Assembly: GCF_028553745.1 (NCBI RefSeq) | Contig: NZ_CP067130.1 | Span: 62,001-126,000 of the forward strand | Reading direction: 5' to 3' | DNA from: Paracoccus seriniphilus | Lineage (GTDB): Bacteria; Pseudomonadota; Alphaproteobacteria; Rhodobacterales; Rhodobacteraceae | Length of the DNA stretch: 64,000 nt | Part shown: one piece after another, positions 54,474 to 63,274 of the stretch | Layout of the letters: every line of letters begins with the position of its first letter | Position numbering within the stretch: the stretch's first letter is position 1 | Position numbers and translations under genes: made by a program | The notes under the pieces: generated by a model | The model's input: only the letters and a program-made list of their open reading frames with translations | Databases searched by the model: none | Told to the model about the DNA's origin: nothing

Positions 54474-56327
54474 ATGGAAATCGTCCGCGATGAATGGCTG
54501 AAAACGGGGCTTTTGCTGTTCGCGCTGCTGGGCCTGTCGCTGGGGCTGGGGTTTTACTTTGCCGACATGGATGGGCCTTCGCATCTGGTCTGGACCGTTA
54601 CGGTTCTGCCGGTTCTGGCGGCGCTATGCGTTCAGATCCTGCGCAGCCTGTCGCGCGGAGAGGTCGGGCTGGATATCGTAGCCGCCCTGTCGATGAGCGC
54701 GGCGCTGATCTTTGGCGAGACGCTGGCGGCGGCTGTGGTCGCCGTGATGTATTCGGGCGGAAATGTCCTTGAAAGCTTTGCCGAAGGGCGCGCCCGTCGC
54801 GAGATGCGCGCCCTGCTGTCGCGGGTGCCGCGCACGGCCTATCGCTATCAGGCGGGCGGGCTGGAGGATGTCCCGCTGGATGAGATTGCGCCGGGCGACC
54901 GGCTGCTGATCCGGCAGGGTGACGTGGTGCCGGTGGATGGCGCGGTGGCCTCGGATATGGCTTTTCTGGACAGTTCCGCCCTGACCGGGGAATCCCTGCC
55001 TGCGCGGCTGGCACGCGGGGCCGAGGTCATGAGCGGCGCGACCAATGCGGGCGAACCCTTCGATCTGATCGCCGCGCGCCGGGCCAGCGACAGCACTTAT
55101 GCCGGGATCGTGCGGCTGGTCGAGCAGGCGCAGCGATCCAAGGCGCCGATGGCACGTCTGGCGGACCGCTGGTCGCTGGGTTTTCTGGCCGTGACCGTGG
55201 TCATCGCAATGGCGGCATGGGGGCTGACCGGCGACCCGATCCGCGCGGTGGCGGTGCTGGTTGTGGCAACGCCATGCCCGTTGATCCTTGCAGTGCCGGT
55301 GGCGCTGGTTGCCGGGCTGTCGCGGGCGGCGCATTTCGGGGTGCTGATCAAGGGCGCTGCGCCGCTGGAGGCCATGGCCCGCATTCACACGCTGATCCTC
55401 GACAAGACCGGCACCCTGACCGATGGCCGCCCGCAGATCATCTCGATCGACGCAAGCGGCGATCTGGATGAGGCAGAGATCCTGCGCCTTGCTGCCTCGC
55501 TGGACCAGGCCTCGAAACATCCCGTTGCCCAGTCCCTTGTCGCGGCGGCAAAGGCCCGCGGTGCGGCGCTGTCGGTGCCTTCGGCGGTTACAGAGATTCC
55601 TGGTGAAGGGGTCGAAGGCACGGTTGACGGGCATCAGGTCGTGGTCGGCGGCAATGATTACGTGGCGCGGCGCATCGGGCAGGAGGCGGGCGATGACCCG
55701 GTGCTGGAAGCGGGCGCGTTGCTGGTTGCGGTGGCGGTCGATGGAAGACCGGCGGGGCGTCTGATCATGGCCGATCCGTTGCGTCAGGGCACGGCGGCGA
55801 TGCTGGCGGGGCTGCGCGGACAGGGCGTCATGCGCATTCTTCTGGCCACGGGTGATCGCGCCGCCGTGGCCGAGCGCGTGACCCATGGGCTTGAACTGGA
55901 CGGTCTGCGCGCCGGTCTGACCCCCGATCAGAAGGTTCTTCTGGTGCTGTCCGAACGCCAGAACGGGCCGGTGATGATGGTCGGTGACGGGGTGAATGAT
56001 GCCCCCGCGCTGGCTGCGGCCAATGTTGGTGTGGCCATGGGTGCGCGCGGCGCTGCCGCATCGGCCGAGGCCGCCGATGTCGTGCTGCTGGTGGACCGGG
56101 TAGATCGTCTTGGTCCGGGAATCGAGATCGCGCGCCGTTCCCGCCATATCGCGCTGGAAAGCGTGGTCGTGGGAATTGGCCTGTCGGTCGCAGGCATGAT
56201 CGCGGCCGCGTTCGGCTTTCTGACGCCGGTTCAGGGGGCGGTGTTGCAAGAGGTGATCGATGTCGCCGTGATCCTGAACGCCCTGCGTGCGCTGAGGATT
56301 GCGCCCTGTGATACGGCCAGCGCCTGA
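54474..56327 (+). CDS. P-type ATPase of the P1B (heavy-metal) class with a CPL motif
   Basis: From the ATG at 54474 the protein is 617 residues; a GTG at 54426 would add 16. It has the actuator TGES (ALTGESLPARL), phosphorylation Asp310 in DKTGTLTDGRP, the P1B-specific SKHP (DQASKHPVAQS), and GDGVNDAPALAAANVGVAMG. The membrane motif is TPCPLILAVPVALVAGLSRAAHFGVLIKG, with CPL rather than CPC. The N-terminal soluble metal-binding (HMA) domain is absent, and the first membrane segment begins within 12 residues. The transported ion is not readable from CPL alone. It ends the marR cluster, 211 bp after the cytochrome gene, so it may have its own promoter. Confidence 0.85.
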   Translation: MEIVRDEWLKTGLLLFALLGLSLGLGFYFADMDGPSHLVWTVTVLPVLAALCVQILRSLSRGEVGLDIVAALSMSAALIFGETLAAAVVAVMYSGGNVLESFAEGRARREMRALLSRVPRTAYRYQAGGLEDVPLDEIAPGDRLLIRQGDVVPVDGAVASDMAFLDSSALTGESLPARLARGAEVMSGATNAGEPFDLIAARRASDSTYAGIVRLVEQAQRSKAPMARLADRWSLGFLAVTVVIAMAAWGLTGDPIRAVAVLVVATPCPLILAVPVALVAGLSRAAHFGVLIKGAAPLEAMARIHTLILDKTGTLTDGRPQIISIDASGDLDEAEILRLAASLDQASKHPVAQSLVAAAKARGAALSVPSAVTEIPGEGVEGTVDGHQVVVGGNDYVARRIGQEAGDDPVLEAGALLVAVAVDGRPAGRLIMADPLRQGTAAMLAGLRGQGVMRILLATGDRAAVAERVTHGLELDGLRAGLTPDQKVLLVLSERQNGPVMMVGDGVNDAPALAAANVGVAMGARGAAASAEAADVVLLVDRVDRLGPGIEIARRSRHIALESVVVGIGLSVAGMIAAAFGFLTPVQGAVLQEVIDVAVILNALRALRIAPCDTASA

Positions 56328-56385
56328 GCCCGGAATTCCCGGTTGCGGATCACATGCAAGAATGCCTAGCCAAGCGCTGCAAGTT

Positions 56386-56414
56386 TTGATACCAACGAAT
56401 TGGTAGTAACAAAT
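56386..56414 (+). promoter_or_regulatory. Promoter/operator of the MFS-thiolase-ligase operon
   Basis: TACCAA-CGAA-TTGGTA at 56390-56405 is a perfect palindrome, and AATTGGTAGTAACAAAT at 56398-56414 matches ATTGGTNNNNACNAAT, a pattern that recurs at 60825-60841. TTGATA at 56386-56391 could be a -35 box. The GTG start of the MFS gene lies 18 bp after the last base, so a bound repressor would block this operon. Confidence 0.6.
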
Positions 56415-56431
56415 ACTGCGGGGAGCGAGGC

Positions 56432-57625
56432 GTGGCGGCAACTGGCGAAAGCACCGGTCGGGATCTGCGCGCGGATCGCATCTTCGTCCTGCGTCACGCG
56501 GTGGCGCAGCTGCTGTTCTGGTCATCCTTCTATTACCTGATGCCTGCGCTCTTGCCGCATTTGCTGGCCCAGAGCGGCTGGTCTGATGTCGCCGTTTCGG
56601 GCGCGATGAGCTCGGGCGTTCTGGTCTGGGCGGTATTATGTCCTTTTGCAGGAGGCGTTGTGGACCGGGGCGGCGCGGGGCGTGCCATGCGGCTTGCCGG
56701 AATCTGCGGCGCCGTGCTGTTGCTGCTTGCGGCCTGGGCGCAGACCTTGTGGTTGCTTGCGGTGGCGCTTGTGCTGCTGGGCGGGCCGATGGCGATGACG
56801 CTGTATGATCCCTGTTTCAGCCTGATGATCCGCCGTTTCGGCCCTGAGGCCCGCCGCCCGATCACCCTGATCACCCTGATTGCCGGTTTTGCGACCCTGC
56901 TGATCTTTCCGCTGGTCAGTGCCTTGGCGGCGGCAGGGCTTGGCTGGCGCTGGATCGTCGTGATCTTCGCCGTCATCGCCTTGCTTGCAACGGCGATCCT
57001 GCCCTCTGATCCACAAGGCGATGAAAACCTGCAGGCGACCGCCTGCGCCCCGCCCGGCAAGGAGCAGCGCGCGCGGACCATTGCCTTTGGCATGGCCTTT
57101 GCGCTGATGATGTTCGGCCATGCCGCGCTGTTGTTCCAGCTGCCCGCGCAACTGGTCGAGGCGCGCGGCCTGTCGGGGGCGCTGATGCTGCCGATGGTGC
57201 TTGGCCCGGCGCAGGTTGCCGGACGGTTGATGTGGGAACGGGTGCAGGGCCGGCTGCACTCGGAACCGGCGGCGCTGCTGCTGTTCACGGCGATGCTGTT
57301 GCCGCCACTGCTGCTGTTTCTGGGCGGCGGCATGGGAATGGCGCTGCTGGCGCTGGTGATACAGGGCGGCTGTTATGGGGTTTTGACGATCCTGCGGCCC
57401 TTGCTGGGCGCGCGCTGGCTGCCCGGCGCGGGATTTGCCCGCCGGCTGGGTGTGGTCGCGATGATCGGCCTGTTGATGATGGGCGTCGCGCCAACCGTGG
57501 CGGCATGGGTCACATCGGGCTTTGGTCTGGTGGGCTTGCTGGTGCTGGTGTTGCTGGCGGACGGGGCCGGTCTGGCACTGCTGGCCGGATTCATGCGCCG
57601 GGCGCGGCGGGAGGAATGGACATGA
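56432..57625 (+). CDS. MFS transporter
   Basis: The 397-residue protein has about twelve hydrophobic segments and the major-facilitator features SGVLVWAVLCPFAGGVVDRGGAGRAM (loop 2-3, with the DR... motif) and a central cytoplasmic loop SDPQGDENLQATACAPPGKEQRAR near residues 190-215. It starts at a GTG at 56432 with GGGAGCGAGG upstream. It is the first gene of an operon for a thiolase-like protein, a DUF35 protein and an acyl-CoA ligase, so it most likely imports the acid that the ligase activates. The stop overlaps the next start (ATGA). Confidence 0.82.
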   Translation: MAATGESTGRDLRADRIFVLRHAVAQLLFWSSFYYLMPALLPHLLAQSGWSDVAVSGAMSSGVLVWAVLCPFAGGVVDRGGAGRAMRLAGICGAVLLLLAAWAQTLWLLAVALVLLGGPMAMTLYDPCFSLMIRRFGPEARRPITLITLIAGFATLLIFPLVSALAAAGLGWRWIVVIFAVIALLATAILPSDPQGDENLQATACAPPGKEQRARTIAFGMAFALMMFGHAALLFQLPAQLVEARGLSGALMLPMVLGPAQVAGRLMWERVQGRLHSEPAALLLFTAMLLPPLLLFLGGGMGMALLALVIQGGCYGVLTILRPLLGARWLPGAGFARRLGVVAMIGLLMMGVAPTVAAWVTSGFGLVGLLVLVLLADGAGLALLAGFMRRARREEWT

Positions 57626-58782
57626 GCGATGTGTTGATCGGGGGCGGCGCGATGACCGTCTTCAACCGCCGCAAGGATGGCAGTTCATGGCGCGACTGGT
57701 GTCTTGAGGCCTTTCACGGCGCGCTGGATGACGCGGGTCTGGCATCGGGCGATATTGATGCGTTGGTGGTGGCCAGCGAAAGCGACTTCTTTTCCCTGCA
57801 ACTGAACCCTGCTGCGCTGATCGCAGATGAGCTTGGCCTGCAGGGCATCCGGCTGTTGCGGGCAGAAGGCGGCGGCGCGACCGGACATCTGGCGGTGCAG
57901 GCTGGCGCGGCGCTGGTGGCCTCGGGGCAGGCGCGGCGCGTGGCGGTGCTGGGATTCGAGGCCTCGGCCGCACATCTGGATGGGGCCAGCGTCGGGGCGC
58001 TGTACAGCCTGTCCTATGACGCATGGTCTGAAGGAGCGCTCGGCATTGGCTCGGCCTCGATCTATGCCTTGTCGGCGCTGGCCTTCATGCAGGACAGCGG
58101 CGCGACGGCACAGGATTTCGCCCGCGTGGCCGCCCGCAACCGGCAGAATGCGCGACAGAACCGCTATGCCCATCTGCCGCTTGATGTCAGCGAGGCCGAT
58201 GTGCTGGCCTCGCCTCTGGTATCTGCGCCTTACAGGCGGCTGGATTGTTCGCCGCTCAGCGATGGCGCGGCATGCGTCATTCTGGGGCGCGGCGCGGATC
58301 TGCCGCAAAGGTCGGGTCGGGCGCGGCTGGCAGGCATGGCCGTGGCCAATGACCGGGTGCGGCTGGGTGATCGTGCGGCTCCGGGGCGCTTTGCTGCCAA
58401 GACCGTGGCCATGCGTGCGGCGCTGACTCAGGCCGGATGTGCGCCTGATGCCATCGGGCTGGTCGAGCTGTATGACAGCTTTTCCGGTGCGCAATTGCAG
58501 GCACTGGATGCGCTGGGTCTGACCGACAACGTCCTGACCGCTGAACGCGACGGGTGCTTTGCGGCCGATGGGGCGCTGCCGGTCAATCTGTCCGGCGGGT
58601 TGCTGGGGCAGGGCGCGCCGGTCGGGGCGACCGGCGTGGCGCAGATTCTGGCCGCCGCGCAACAGATCGAGGGGCGCTATCACGGTTGCCGCCCCGCCCA
58701 ACCGCCCCGATTTGCGCTGGTCGATACCCATGGCGGTATCGCCACCCTTTGCGCGCTGTCGATCCTGGAGGGCAGCGCATGA
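57622..58782 (+). CDS. Thiolase-like protein lacking the catalytic cysteine and histidine
   Basis: The 386-residue protein starts at the ATG that overlaps the MFS stop. It is an SCP2/thiolase-superfamily member (DIDALVVASESDF, GLVELYDSFSGAQLQALDALG, LSGGLLGQGAPVGATGVAQI, VDTHGGIATLCAL). Catalytic residues are missing: the nucleophile segment that normally reads CASG is GGGATGHLA near residues 83-91, and the GHPxGATG histidine is alanine in GQGAPVGATG. It cannot be an ordinary thiolase. Thiolase-like proteins beside DUF35 partners can act as ketosteroid-type aldolases or carriers in side-chain degradation; here the role is unknown. It is coupled to the DUF35 gene. Confidence 0.8.
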   Translation: MSDVLIGGGAMTVFNRRKDGSSWRDWCLEAFHGALDDAGLASGDIDALVVASESDFFSLQLNPAALIADELGLQGIRLLRAEGGGATGHLAVQAGAALVASGQARRVAVLGFEASAAHLDGASVGALYSLSYDAWSEGALGIGSASIYALSALAFMQDSGATAQDFARVAARNRQNARQNRYAHLPLDVSEADVLASPLVSAPYRRLDCSPLSDGAACVILGRGADLPQRSGRARLAGMAVANDRVRLGDRAAPGRFAAKTVAMRAALTQAGCAPDAIGLVELYDSFSGAQLQALDALGLTDNVLTAERDGCFAADGALPVNLSGGLLGQGAPVGATGVAQILAAAQQIEGRYHGCRPAQPPRFALVDTHGGIATLCALSILEGSA

Positions 58783-59156
58783 AACGCATCCTGCATCTGG
58801 AATACGCCCAGCCCACGGGCCGTCTTGCCCCGCATTTCGAGGCTTTGGACAGGGGCCACGCGCTGGCCCGGCGATGTGGGGGCTGCGGCCATGTCGCCTT
58901 TCCGCCCTCGCTGACCTGTGGCACTTGCGGTGCGCGTGACGGTGCATGGGTCGCGCTGAGCGGGCGGGCCGCGCTGATTCAGCGCAGCGACACGCCTGAT
59001 GCGGCCTATGCCCTTGTGCGGTTCGACGGTGCCGGTAACGCGGCCATGGTCCGCCTGAAAAATCCTGAAATCACAACGCAACGCGGCGCGCTGCTGCCGC
59101 CTGAAAACGAAGCCGGCCTGTGGCTGGAACTAGAGGAACCCCGCAATGATGACTGA
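58779..59156 (+). CDS. DUF35 / OB-fold protein with rubredoxin-like zinc ribbon
   Basis: The 125-residue protein starts at the ATG that overlaps the thiolase stop. It has the DUF35 layout: a zinc ribbon with two CxxC pairs (CGGCGHVAFPPSLTCGTCG, residues 33-51), then an OB-fold (WVALSGRAALIQRSDT, YALVRFDGAGNAAMVRLKN). Such proteins partner thiolase-like subunits and bind acyl-CoA or its CoA moiety. The overlap with both neighbours suggests a stable complex with the preceding protein. Confidence 0.85.
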   Translation: MKRILHLEYAQPTGRLAPHFEALDRGHALARRCGGCGHVAFPPSLTCGTCGARDGAWVALSGRAALIQRSDTPDAAYALVRFDGAGNAAMVRLKNPEITTQRGALLPPENEAGLWLELEEPRNDD

Positions 59157-60822
59157 TCTGTTCGCTGACTGGAGTGATGACAAACTGGCCGGAATCGGCC
59201 TGCGGCGCAGAGAAGCGGGGATCGAGATCGATATTCCCGAGGATGCCAATATCCATGCCATGACCGTGGGGCGGCAGCTGGCCGAAGGTCGCGCGGATGC
59301 CCCGGCGATGATCTTTGAACGCGGGGAAGATGAGCTGGAGCATTGGAGCTTTGGCCAGATCGACGCGGCCGCGACCGCCTTGGCAGCGCATTTGCGCGCG
59401 CTTGGCTATGGACGCGGTGATCCCGTCGGGCTGCATACCGGGATGCGCCCGGAAACCGCCATCGCCCATATGGCCGTGTGCAAGCTGGGCGGCGTGGCGG
59501 TGACGCTGTCACAGCTATACGGGCCGGATGCGCTGGCCCATGCGCTGAACCATTGTGGCGCGCGTTGCCTGCTGACCACGGAATCGGGCTGGGCAGGGCT
59601 GCGGCCCGAGGCGGCGACGCTGTTTCCGGCGCTGGAACATGTGCTGGTCTCGGAAACTACCGGACCTGAGCGCGATCTGCGCGATGTCCTGGCCGGACCG
59701 ACCCCCGCAGGCTTTGTTCCCGAATATACCGGCGCCGATGATGTGGCGCTGTTGATGTATACGTCCGGCTCGACCGGCATGCCCAAGGGCATCCGCCACG
59801 GGCATCGGGTGCTGGCCTCTTACGTGCCTTCGATCAGCCTGTTTTTCGACCTGTCGATGCATGACGATGATGCGGTGTTCTGGTCGCCTTCGGACTGGGC
59901 CTGGGTTGGCGGGTTGCTGGACATGCTGTTTCCGGCATGGCTGGCAGGACGGCCGGTGGTGACATCCGAGGCGCGCTTCAAGGCCGACTGGGCCTATGCC
60001 TTCATGGCGCGCCACAAGGTCACGCATACATTTCTGGCCCCCACCGCGATCAAGCGGCTGGCGCAAACCCCCAACCCGCGACAGGATCACGATCTGGCGC
60101 TGCGGGTGATCTGCACCGGCGGCGAGGCGCTGGCCGCCGATACGCTGGCCTGGGCCGAGGACCGTCTGGGCGTGGTCTGCAACGAATTCTATGGCATGAC
60201 CGAGGTGAACCATCTGATTGGCAATTGCGCCCGGCTGTATCCGCGCAAGCCCGGTTCTATGGGCGTGGCCTATCCCGGCCACAAGGTCTGTCTGGTCGAT
60301 GCCGAGGGGCGCGAGGTGCCAGATGGCGAGCCGGGCGAGATCGTGACCCCGGCGACGGCCCCGACCCGCTATCTGGGCTATCTGAACAATGCCGAAAAGG
60401 AAGCCGAGCTGCGTCTGGGCGACTGGATGCGGACCCATGATCTGGCGGTGCGCGATAGCGACGGCTATTTCTGGTACAAGGGCCGCTCGGACGATCTGAT
60501 CAAGTCTTCCGGTTTCCGTATCGGTCCGGCAGAGATCGAGGAATGCCTGCTGGCCCATCCCGCCGTGGCCGAAGCTGCGGTGATCGGCAAACCCGATCCC
60601 GAGCGTGGCCAGATCGTCAAGGCCTTTGTCCGTCCCGCCAGTTCCGCCCGGCCCGGTCCCGAACTGGTCAAGGAGTTGCAAGAGCATGTCCGCACCCGGC
60701 TGGCCCCTTACAAGGCGCCGCGTGAAATCGACTTTGTTGACGGGTTTCAGATGACCTCGTCGGGCAAGATCAACAGAAAATCGCTTCGCGCTCAGGAATC
60801 TGCCAATATAAATTTGACATAA
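59146..60822 (+). CDS. Acyl-CoA ligase (acetyl-CoA synthetase-like, AMP-forming)
   Basis: The 558-residue protein has the AMP-forming adenylation motifs LLMYTSGSTGMPKGIRHGH, EFYGMTEVNH, WMRTHDLAVRDSDGYFWYKGRSDDLIKSSGFRIGP and the C-terminal SGKINRK lysine (here SSGKINRKSL). It converts a carboxylic acid and CoA to acyl-CoA with ATP. It is the last gene of the MFS/thiolase/DUF35 operon and overlaps the DUF35 gene by 11 bases. The missing chain-length signature prevents a substrate call; LIGNCARLYPRKPGSMG and the short length are like medium-chain or aromatic acid ligases. Confidence 0.85.
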   Translation: MMTDLFADWSDDKLAGIGLRRREAGIEIDIPEDANIHAMTVGRQLAEGRADAPAMIFERGEDELEHWSFGQIDAAATALAAHLRALGYGRGDPVGLHTGMRPETAIAHMAVCKLGGVAVTLSQLYGPDALAHALNHCGARCLLTTESGWAGLRPEAATLFPALEHVLVSETTGPERDLRDVLAGPTPAGFVPEYTGADDVALLMYTSGSTGMPKGIRHGHRVLASYVPSISLFFDLSMHDDDAVFWSPSDWAWVGGLLDMLFPAWLAGRPVVTSEARFKADWAYAFMARHKVTHTFLAPTAIKRLAQTPNPRQDHDLALRVICTGGEALAADTLAWAEDRLGVVCNEFYGMTEVNHLIGNCARLYPRKPGSMGVAYPGHKVCLVDAEGREVPDGEPGEIVTPATAPTRYLGYLNNAEKEAELRLGDWMRTHDLAVRDSDGYFWYKGRSDDLIKSSGFRIGPAEIEECLLAHPAVAEAAVIGKPDPERGQIVKAFVRPASSARPGPELVKELQEHVRTRLAPYKAPREIDFVDGFQMTSSGKINRKSLRAQESANINLT

Positions 60823-60843
60823 CAAATTGGTTCATACTAATAT
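60814..60843 (+). promoter_or_regulatory. Promoter with internal operator for the epimerase-DhaLK-aldolase operon
   Basis: TTGACA at 60814-60819 and TAATAT at 60838-60843 form a good promoter with an 18-bp spacer. AATTGGTTCATACTAAT at 60825-60841 lies between them and matches the semi-palindrome ATTGGTNNNNACNAAT also seen at 56398-56414. A repressor there would block the polymerase. The -35 box overlaps the last codons of the preceding ligase gene. Confidence 0.7.
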
Positions 60844-60865
60844 GACATGTGAGAGGGAGGGTGCG

Positions 60866-61711
60866 ATGAAATTCGGAATTCACGCCGGTTTGTGGATGGA
60901 CAGATGGACGCAGGATCCTGCGCCATTGTTTGACCGCGCCGCGCGCATCGGTTTTGACGCGGTCGAGCTTTCGCTGCTGGGCATCGGACCCGACAAGGCC
61001 GCCGCCTTGCGCGGGGCCGCCGATGCTGCCGGTGTGGCGCTGAGTTGCTCGACCGGGCTTGGCCCCGAGGCCGATCCGGCCTCGTCCGACCCGGCTGTGC
61101 GACACCAGGCCCGCGAGACGCTGGCCCGCGCGATCGAGACCGCCGCGGCGCTGGGTTCCTCCCGTCTCGCGGGTGTGGTTGCCGCGCCTTGGGGGCTGTT
61201 CGATCCGGCCAACAAGCCCGACCGTGCCAAGCGTTCCGCCGAGACGCTGGGACAGATGCAGGATCATCTGGCGCAGCATGGCGTCACCTTGGGGGTCGAG
61301 GCGCTGAACCGGTTTGAATCCGACCTGACCAGCACTGCCGCCGAGGCCTGCGCCATTGCCCGCGCCAGCGGTGCCGCCAATGTCGGTGTGCTGCTGGACA
61401 GTTTCCATATGAATATCGAGGAGAAAGACCCGCCCGCCGCTCTGCGTGCCGCCGGGGAAACCTTGGTGCATTACCATGTGTCCGACAATGATCGCGGCGT
61501 GCCGGGCAGCGGTCGCTATGATTTTGTCGCCGATGCGCGGGCGCTGGCAGAGATTGGCTACCAGGGCTGGATCGTCGCGGAAATGTTCGTGCGCGCCGGT
61601 CAGCCGACCAGCGCCGATCTGCATATCTGGCGCGATATCGAGCCGGATGCAGACAAGGCCGCGGCTGCGGCGCTGGCTCATATGAAGGAGGTATTTGCCA
61701 ATGTCGGCTGA
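60866..61711 (+). CDS. Sugar phosphate isomerase/epimerase-family TIM barrel (ketose 3-epimerase-like)
   Basis: From the ATG at 60866 (after GAGGGAGGGTGCG) the protein is 281 residues. It has the xylose-isomerase-like barrel with metal ligands as in D-tagatose 3-epimerases: VTLGVEALNRFES near residue 145, VLLDSFHMNIEEKDP near 180-195, VHYHVSDNDRGVPGSG near 205-220, and WIVAEMF near 235. MKFGIHAGLWMDRW is like such epimerases. It should interconvert ketoses at C3 or isomerise related sugars. It overlaps the next gene by 11 bases. The precise sugar is unknown. Confidence 0.82.
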   Translation: MKFGIHAGLWMDRWTQDPAPLFDRAARIGFDAVELSLLGIGPDKAAALRGAADAAGVALSCSTGLGPEADPASSDPAVRHQARETLARAIETAAALGSSRLAGVVAAPWGLFDPANKPDRAKRSAETLGQMQDHLAQHGVTLGVEALNRFESDLTSTAAEACAIARASGAANVGVLLDSFHMNIEEKDPPAALRAAGETLVHYHVSDNDRGVPGSGRYDFVADARALAEIGYQGWIVAEMFVRAGQPTSADLHIWRDIEPDADKAAAAALAHMKEVFANVG

Positions 61712-62246
61712 GCGATATTTCAACGCCCTGCGCGAGAAGGTCGCGGGCGATATGGCCCATCTGAACGCGCTGGACGCCGCGCTTGGCGATGGCGATCACG
61801 GCACCACGCTGCTGCGCGGGCTGACCAGCGCGGCCAGAGCAGCAGAGGGCCAGCGTGCCAAGGCTTTCATGCGCGCATCGGGCGGGGCATCGGGAACGCT
61901 TTTCGGTCTGGTGCTGCATGAGATCGAACAACATCTGGAGGCCGGGGCCGATCTTGGTGCAGGACTGGCACGTGCCGAGGCCCGGATCTGCGATCTGGGG
62001 CAAGTCAAGCCCGGCGACAAAAGCATGATTGATGCGCTGTCACCAGCAGTTCAGGCGCTGCAGGGCGGCGATCTGGCGGCGGCGGTTGCTGCGGCCGGGG
62101 CGGGGCGGGATGCCACCGTCGAAATGATCGCCCGGCGCGGACGGGCGCAATATGTCGAAGGCGGCGGGCAGGGTCACATGGACCCCGGTGCCGTGTCCCT
62201 GACGATGATGCTGGCCCTGCTGGCCGAAACCGAGGCTGCCGCATGA
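61701..62246 (+). CDS. DhaL-family kinase subunit (ATP-binding)
   Basis: The 181-residue protein starts at the ATG at 61701 with AAGGAGG at 61684-61690, in the end of the upstream gene. It has the DhaL nucleotide-binding marks LNALDAALGDGDHGTTLLRGL, RASGGASGTLFGLVL and GDKSMIDALSPAV. DhaL proteins supply ATP to DhaK for phosphorylating small ketoses such as dihydroxyacetone, L-erythrulose or apulose. It is coupled to dhaK downstream (ATGA overlap). Confidence 0.87.
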   Translation: MSAERYFNALREKVAGDMAHLNALDAALGDGDHGTTLLRGLTSAARAAEGQRAKAFMRASGGASGTLFGLVLHEIEQHLEAGADLGAGLARAEARICDLGQVKPGDKSMIDALSPAVQALQGGDLAAAVAAAGAGRDATVEMIARRGRAQYVEGGGQGHMDPGAVSLTMMLALLAETEAAA

Positions 62247-63274
62247 AGAAATTGTTCAACAGTCCGGAAACCATGGTCGACGACATGATCGACGGTTTTG
62301 TCGAGGCCTATCCTCAGGTGCGGCGTGGTGCGATTGATCCGCGTGTGGTGGTGCGTCGTCGTGGCACCAAGAACCCGGATGAAAAGGTCACCCTGCTGAT
62401 CGGCAATGGCGCCGGGCATGAGCCGATTGCCATGGGCTTTGTCGGGCAGGGATTGCTGGATGCCAATGTGGTGGGCGATGTCTTTGCCGCGCCCTCGGCC
62501 GATCTTATCCTGGATGGCGTGCGCGAGGTCACCGGCAAGGCCGGGTCCATCCTGCTGATCTCGCAGCATTCCGGCGATGTCATCAATGGCCGCGCGGCCA
62601 CGATGCTGGCCGAGGAAGACGGGCTGAATGTGCTGCCCCTGCTGATGTATGACGATATTTCCGCCGCTCCGCCCGAGCGTCGGCAGGACCGGCGCGGCGC
62701 CCCCGGCACGATGTTCATCTACAAGATCCTTGGCGCGGCTGCCGAGGAAGGCATGGATCAGGCCGCGCTGATGCGCCTTGGCGAAGAGGTGCGCGACCGC
62801 ACGGTGACGCTGGCTGCCGCTCTTTCTCCGGGCATTTCGCCGCTGACCGGCCTGCCGATGTTCTCGCTGCCGGATGACGAGATATATCTGGGCATGGGCG
62901 TGCATGGCGAGCCGGGCGTCGGGCGGGTCAAGACCGGCCCCGTGCGCGGGCTGGTGGTCGAGATGATCGCCCGCCTGCTGGAGGACCGCCCGATTGACCA
63001 GGGCGGACGCGCTGCGGTGATCATCAATGGCATGGGCGGCACCACGCAGATGGAGCTGTTGACCGTCTGGCGCGAAACCGCCGCCGAGCTGCGCCGTCGT
63101 GGCATCACGCCGCTGGCGCCGATGGTGGGCAGCTTTGTCACCACGCAGGAAATGGGCGGCTTCTCGATTTCGCTGCTTGAGCCAGAGGATGAGATGCTGC
63201 GCCTGTGGTGTGCGCCCCAGGACAGCCCCGCCTTTCCCGAAATTCACATGATCCCCGAGGATGACCAGAAATGA
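62243..63274 (+). CDS. DhaK-family kinase subunit (ketose-binding)
   Basis: The 343-residue protein has the DhaK pattern: LLIGNGAGHEPIAMGFVGQGLLDANVVGDVFAAPSADLI, and His221 in YLGMGVHGEPGVGRVKTG, which is the residue that binds the ketose covalently as a hemiaminal. It starts in the end of the dhaL gene and ends in the start of the aldolase gene. The sequence differs from glycolytic DhaK in several places around the substrate pocket, as expected for tetrulose or pentulose kinases. It should make a ketose 1- or terminal phosphate in the cytoplasm together with DhaL. Confidence 0.87.
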   Translation: MKKLFNSPETMVDDMIDGFVEAYPQVRRGAIDPRVVVRRRGTKNPDEKVTLLIGNGAGHEPIAMGFVGQGLLDANVVGDVFAAPSADLILDGVREVTGKAGSILLISQHSGDVINGRAATMLAEEDGLNVLPLLMYDDISAAPPERRQDRRGAPGTMFIYKILGAAAEEGMDQAALMRLGEEVRDRTVTLAAALSPGISPLTGLPMFSLPDDEIYLGMGVHGEPGVGRVKTGPVRGLVVEMIARLLEDRPIDQGGRAAVIINGMGGTTQMELLTVWRETAAELRRRGITPLAPMVGSFVTTQEMGGFSISLLEPEDEMLRLWCAPQDSPAFPEIHMIPEDDQK

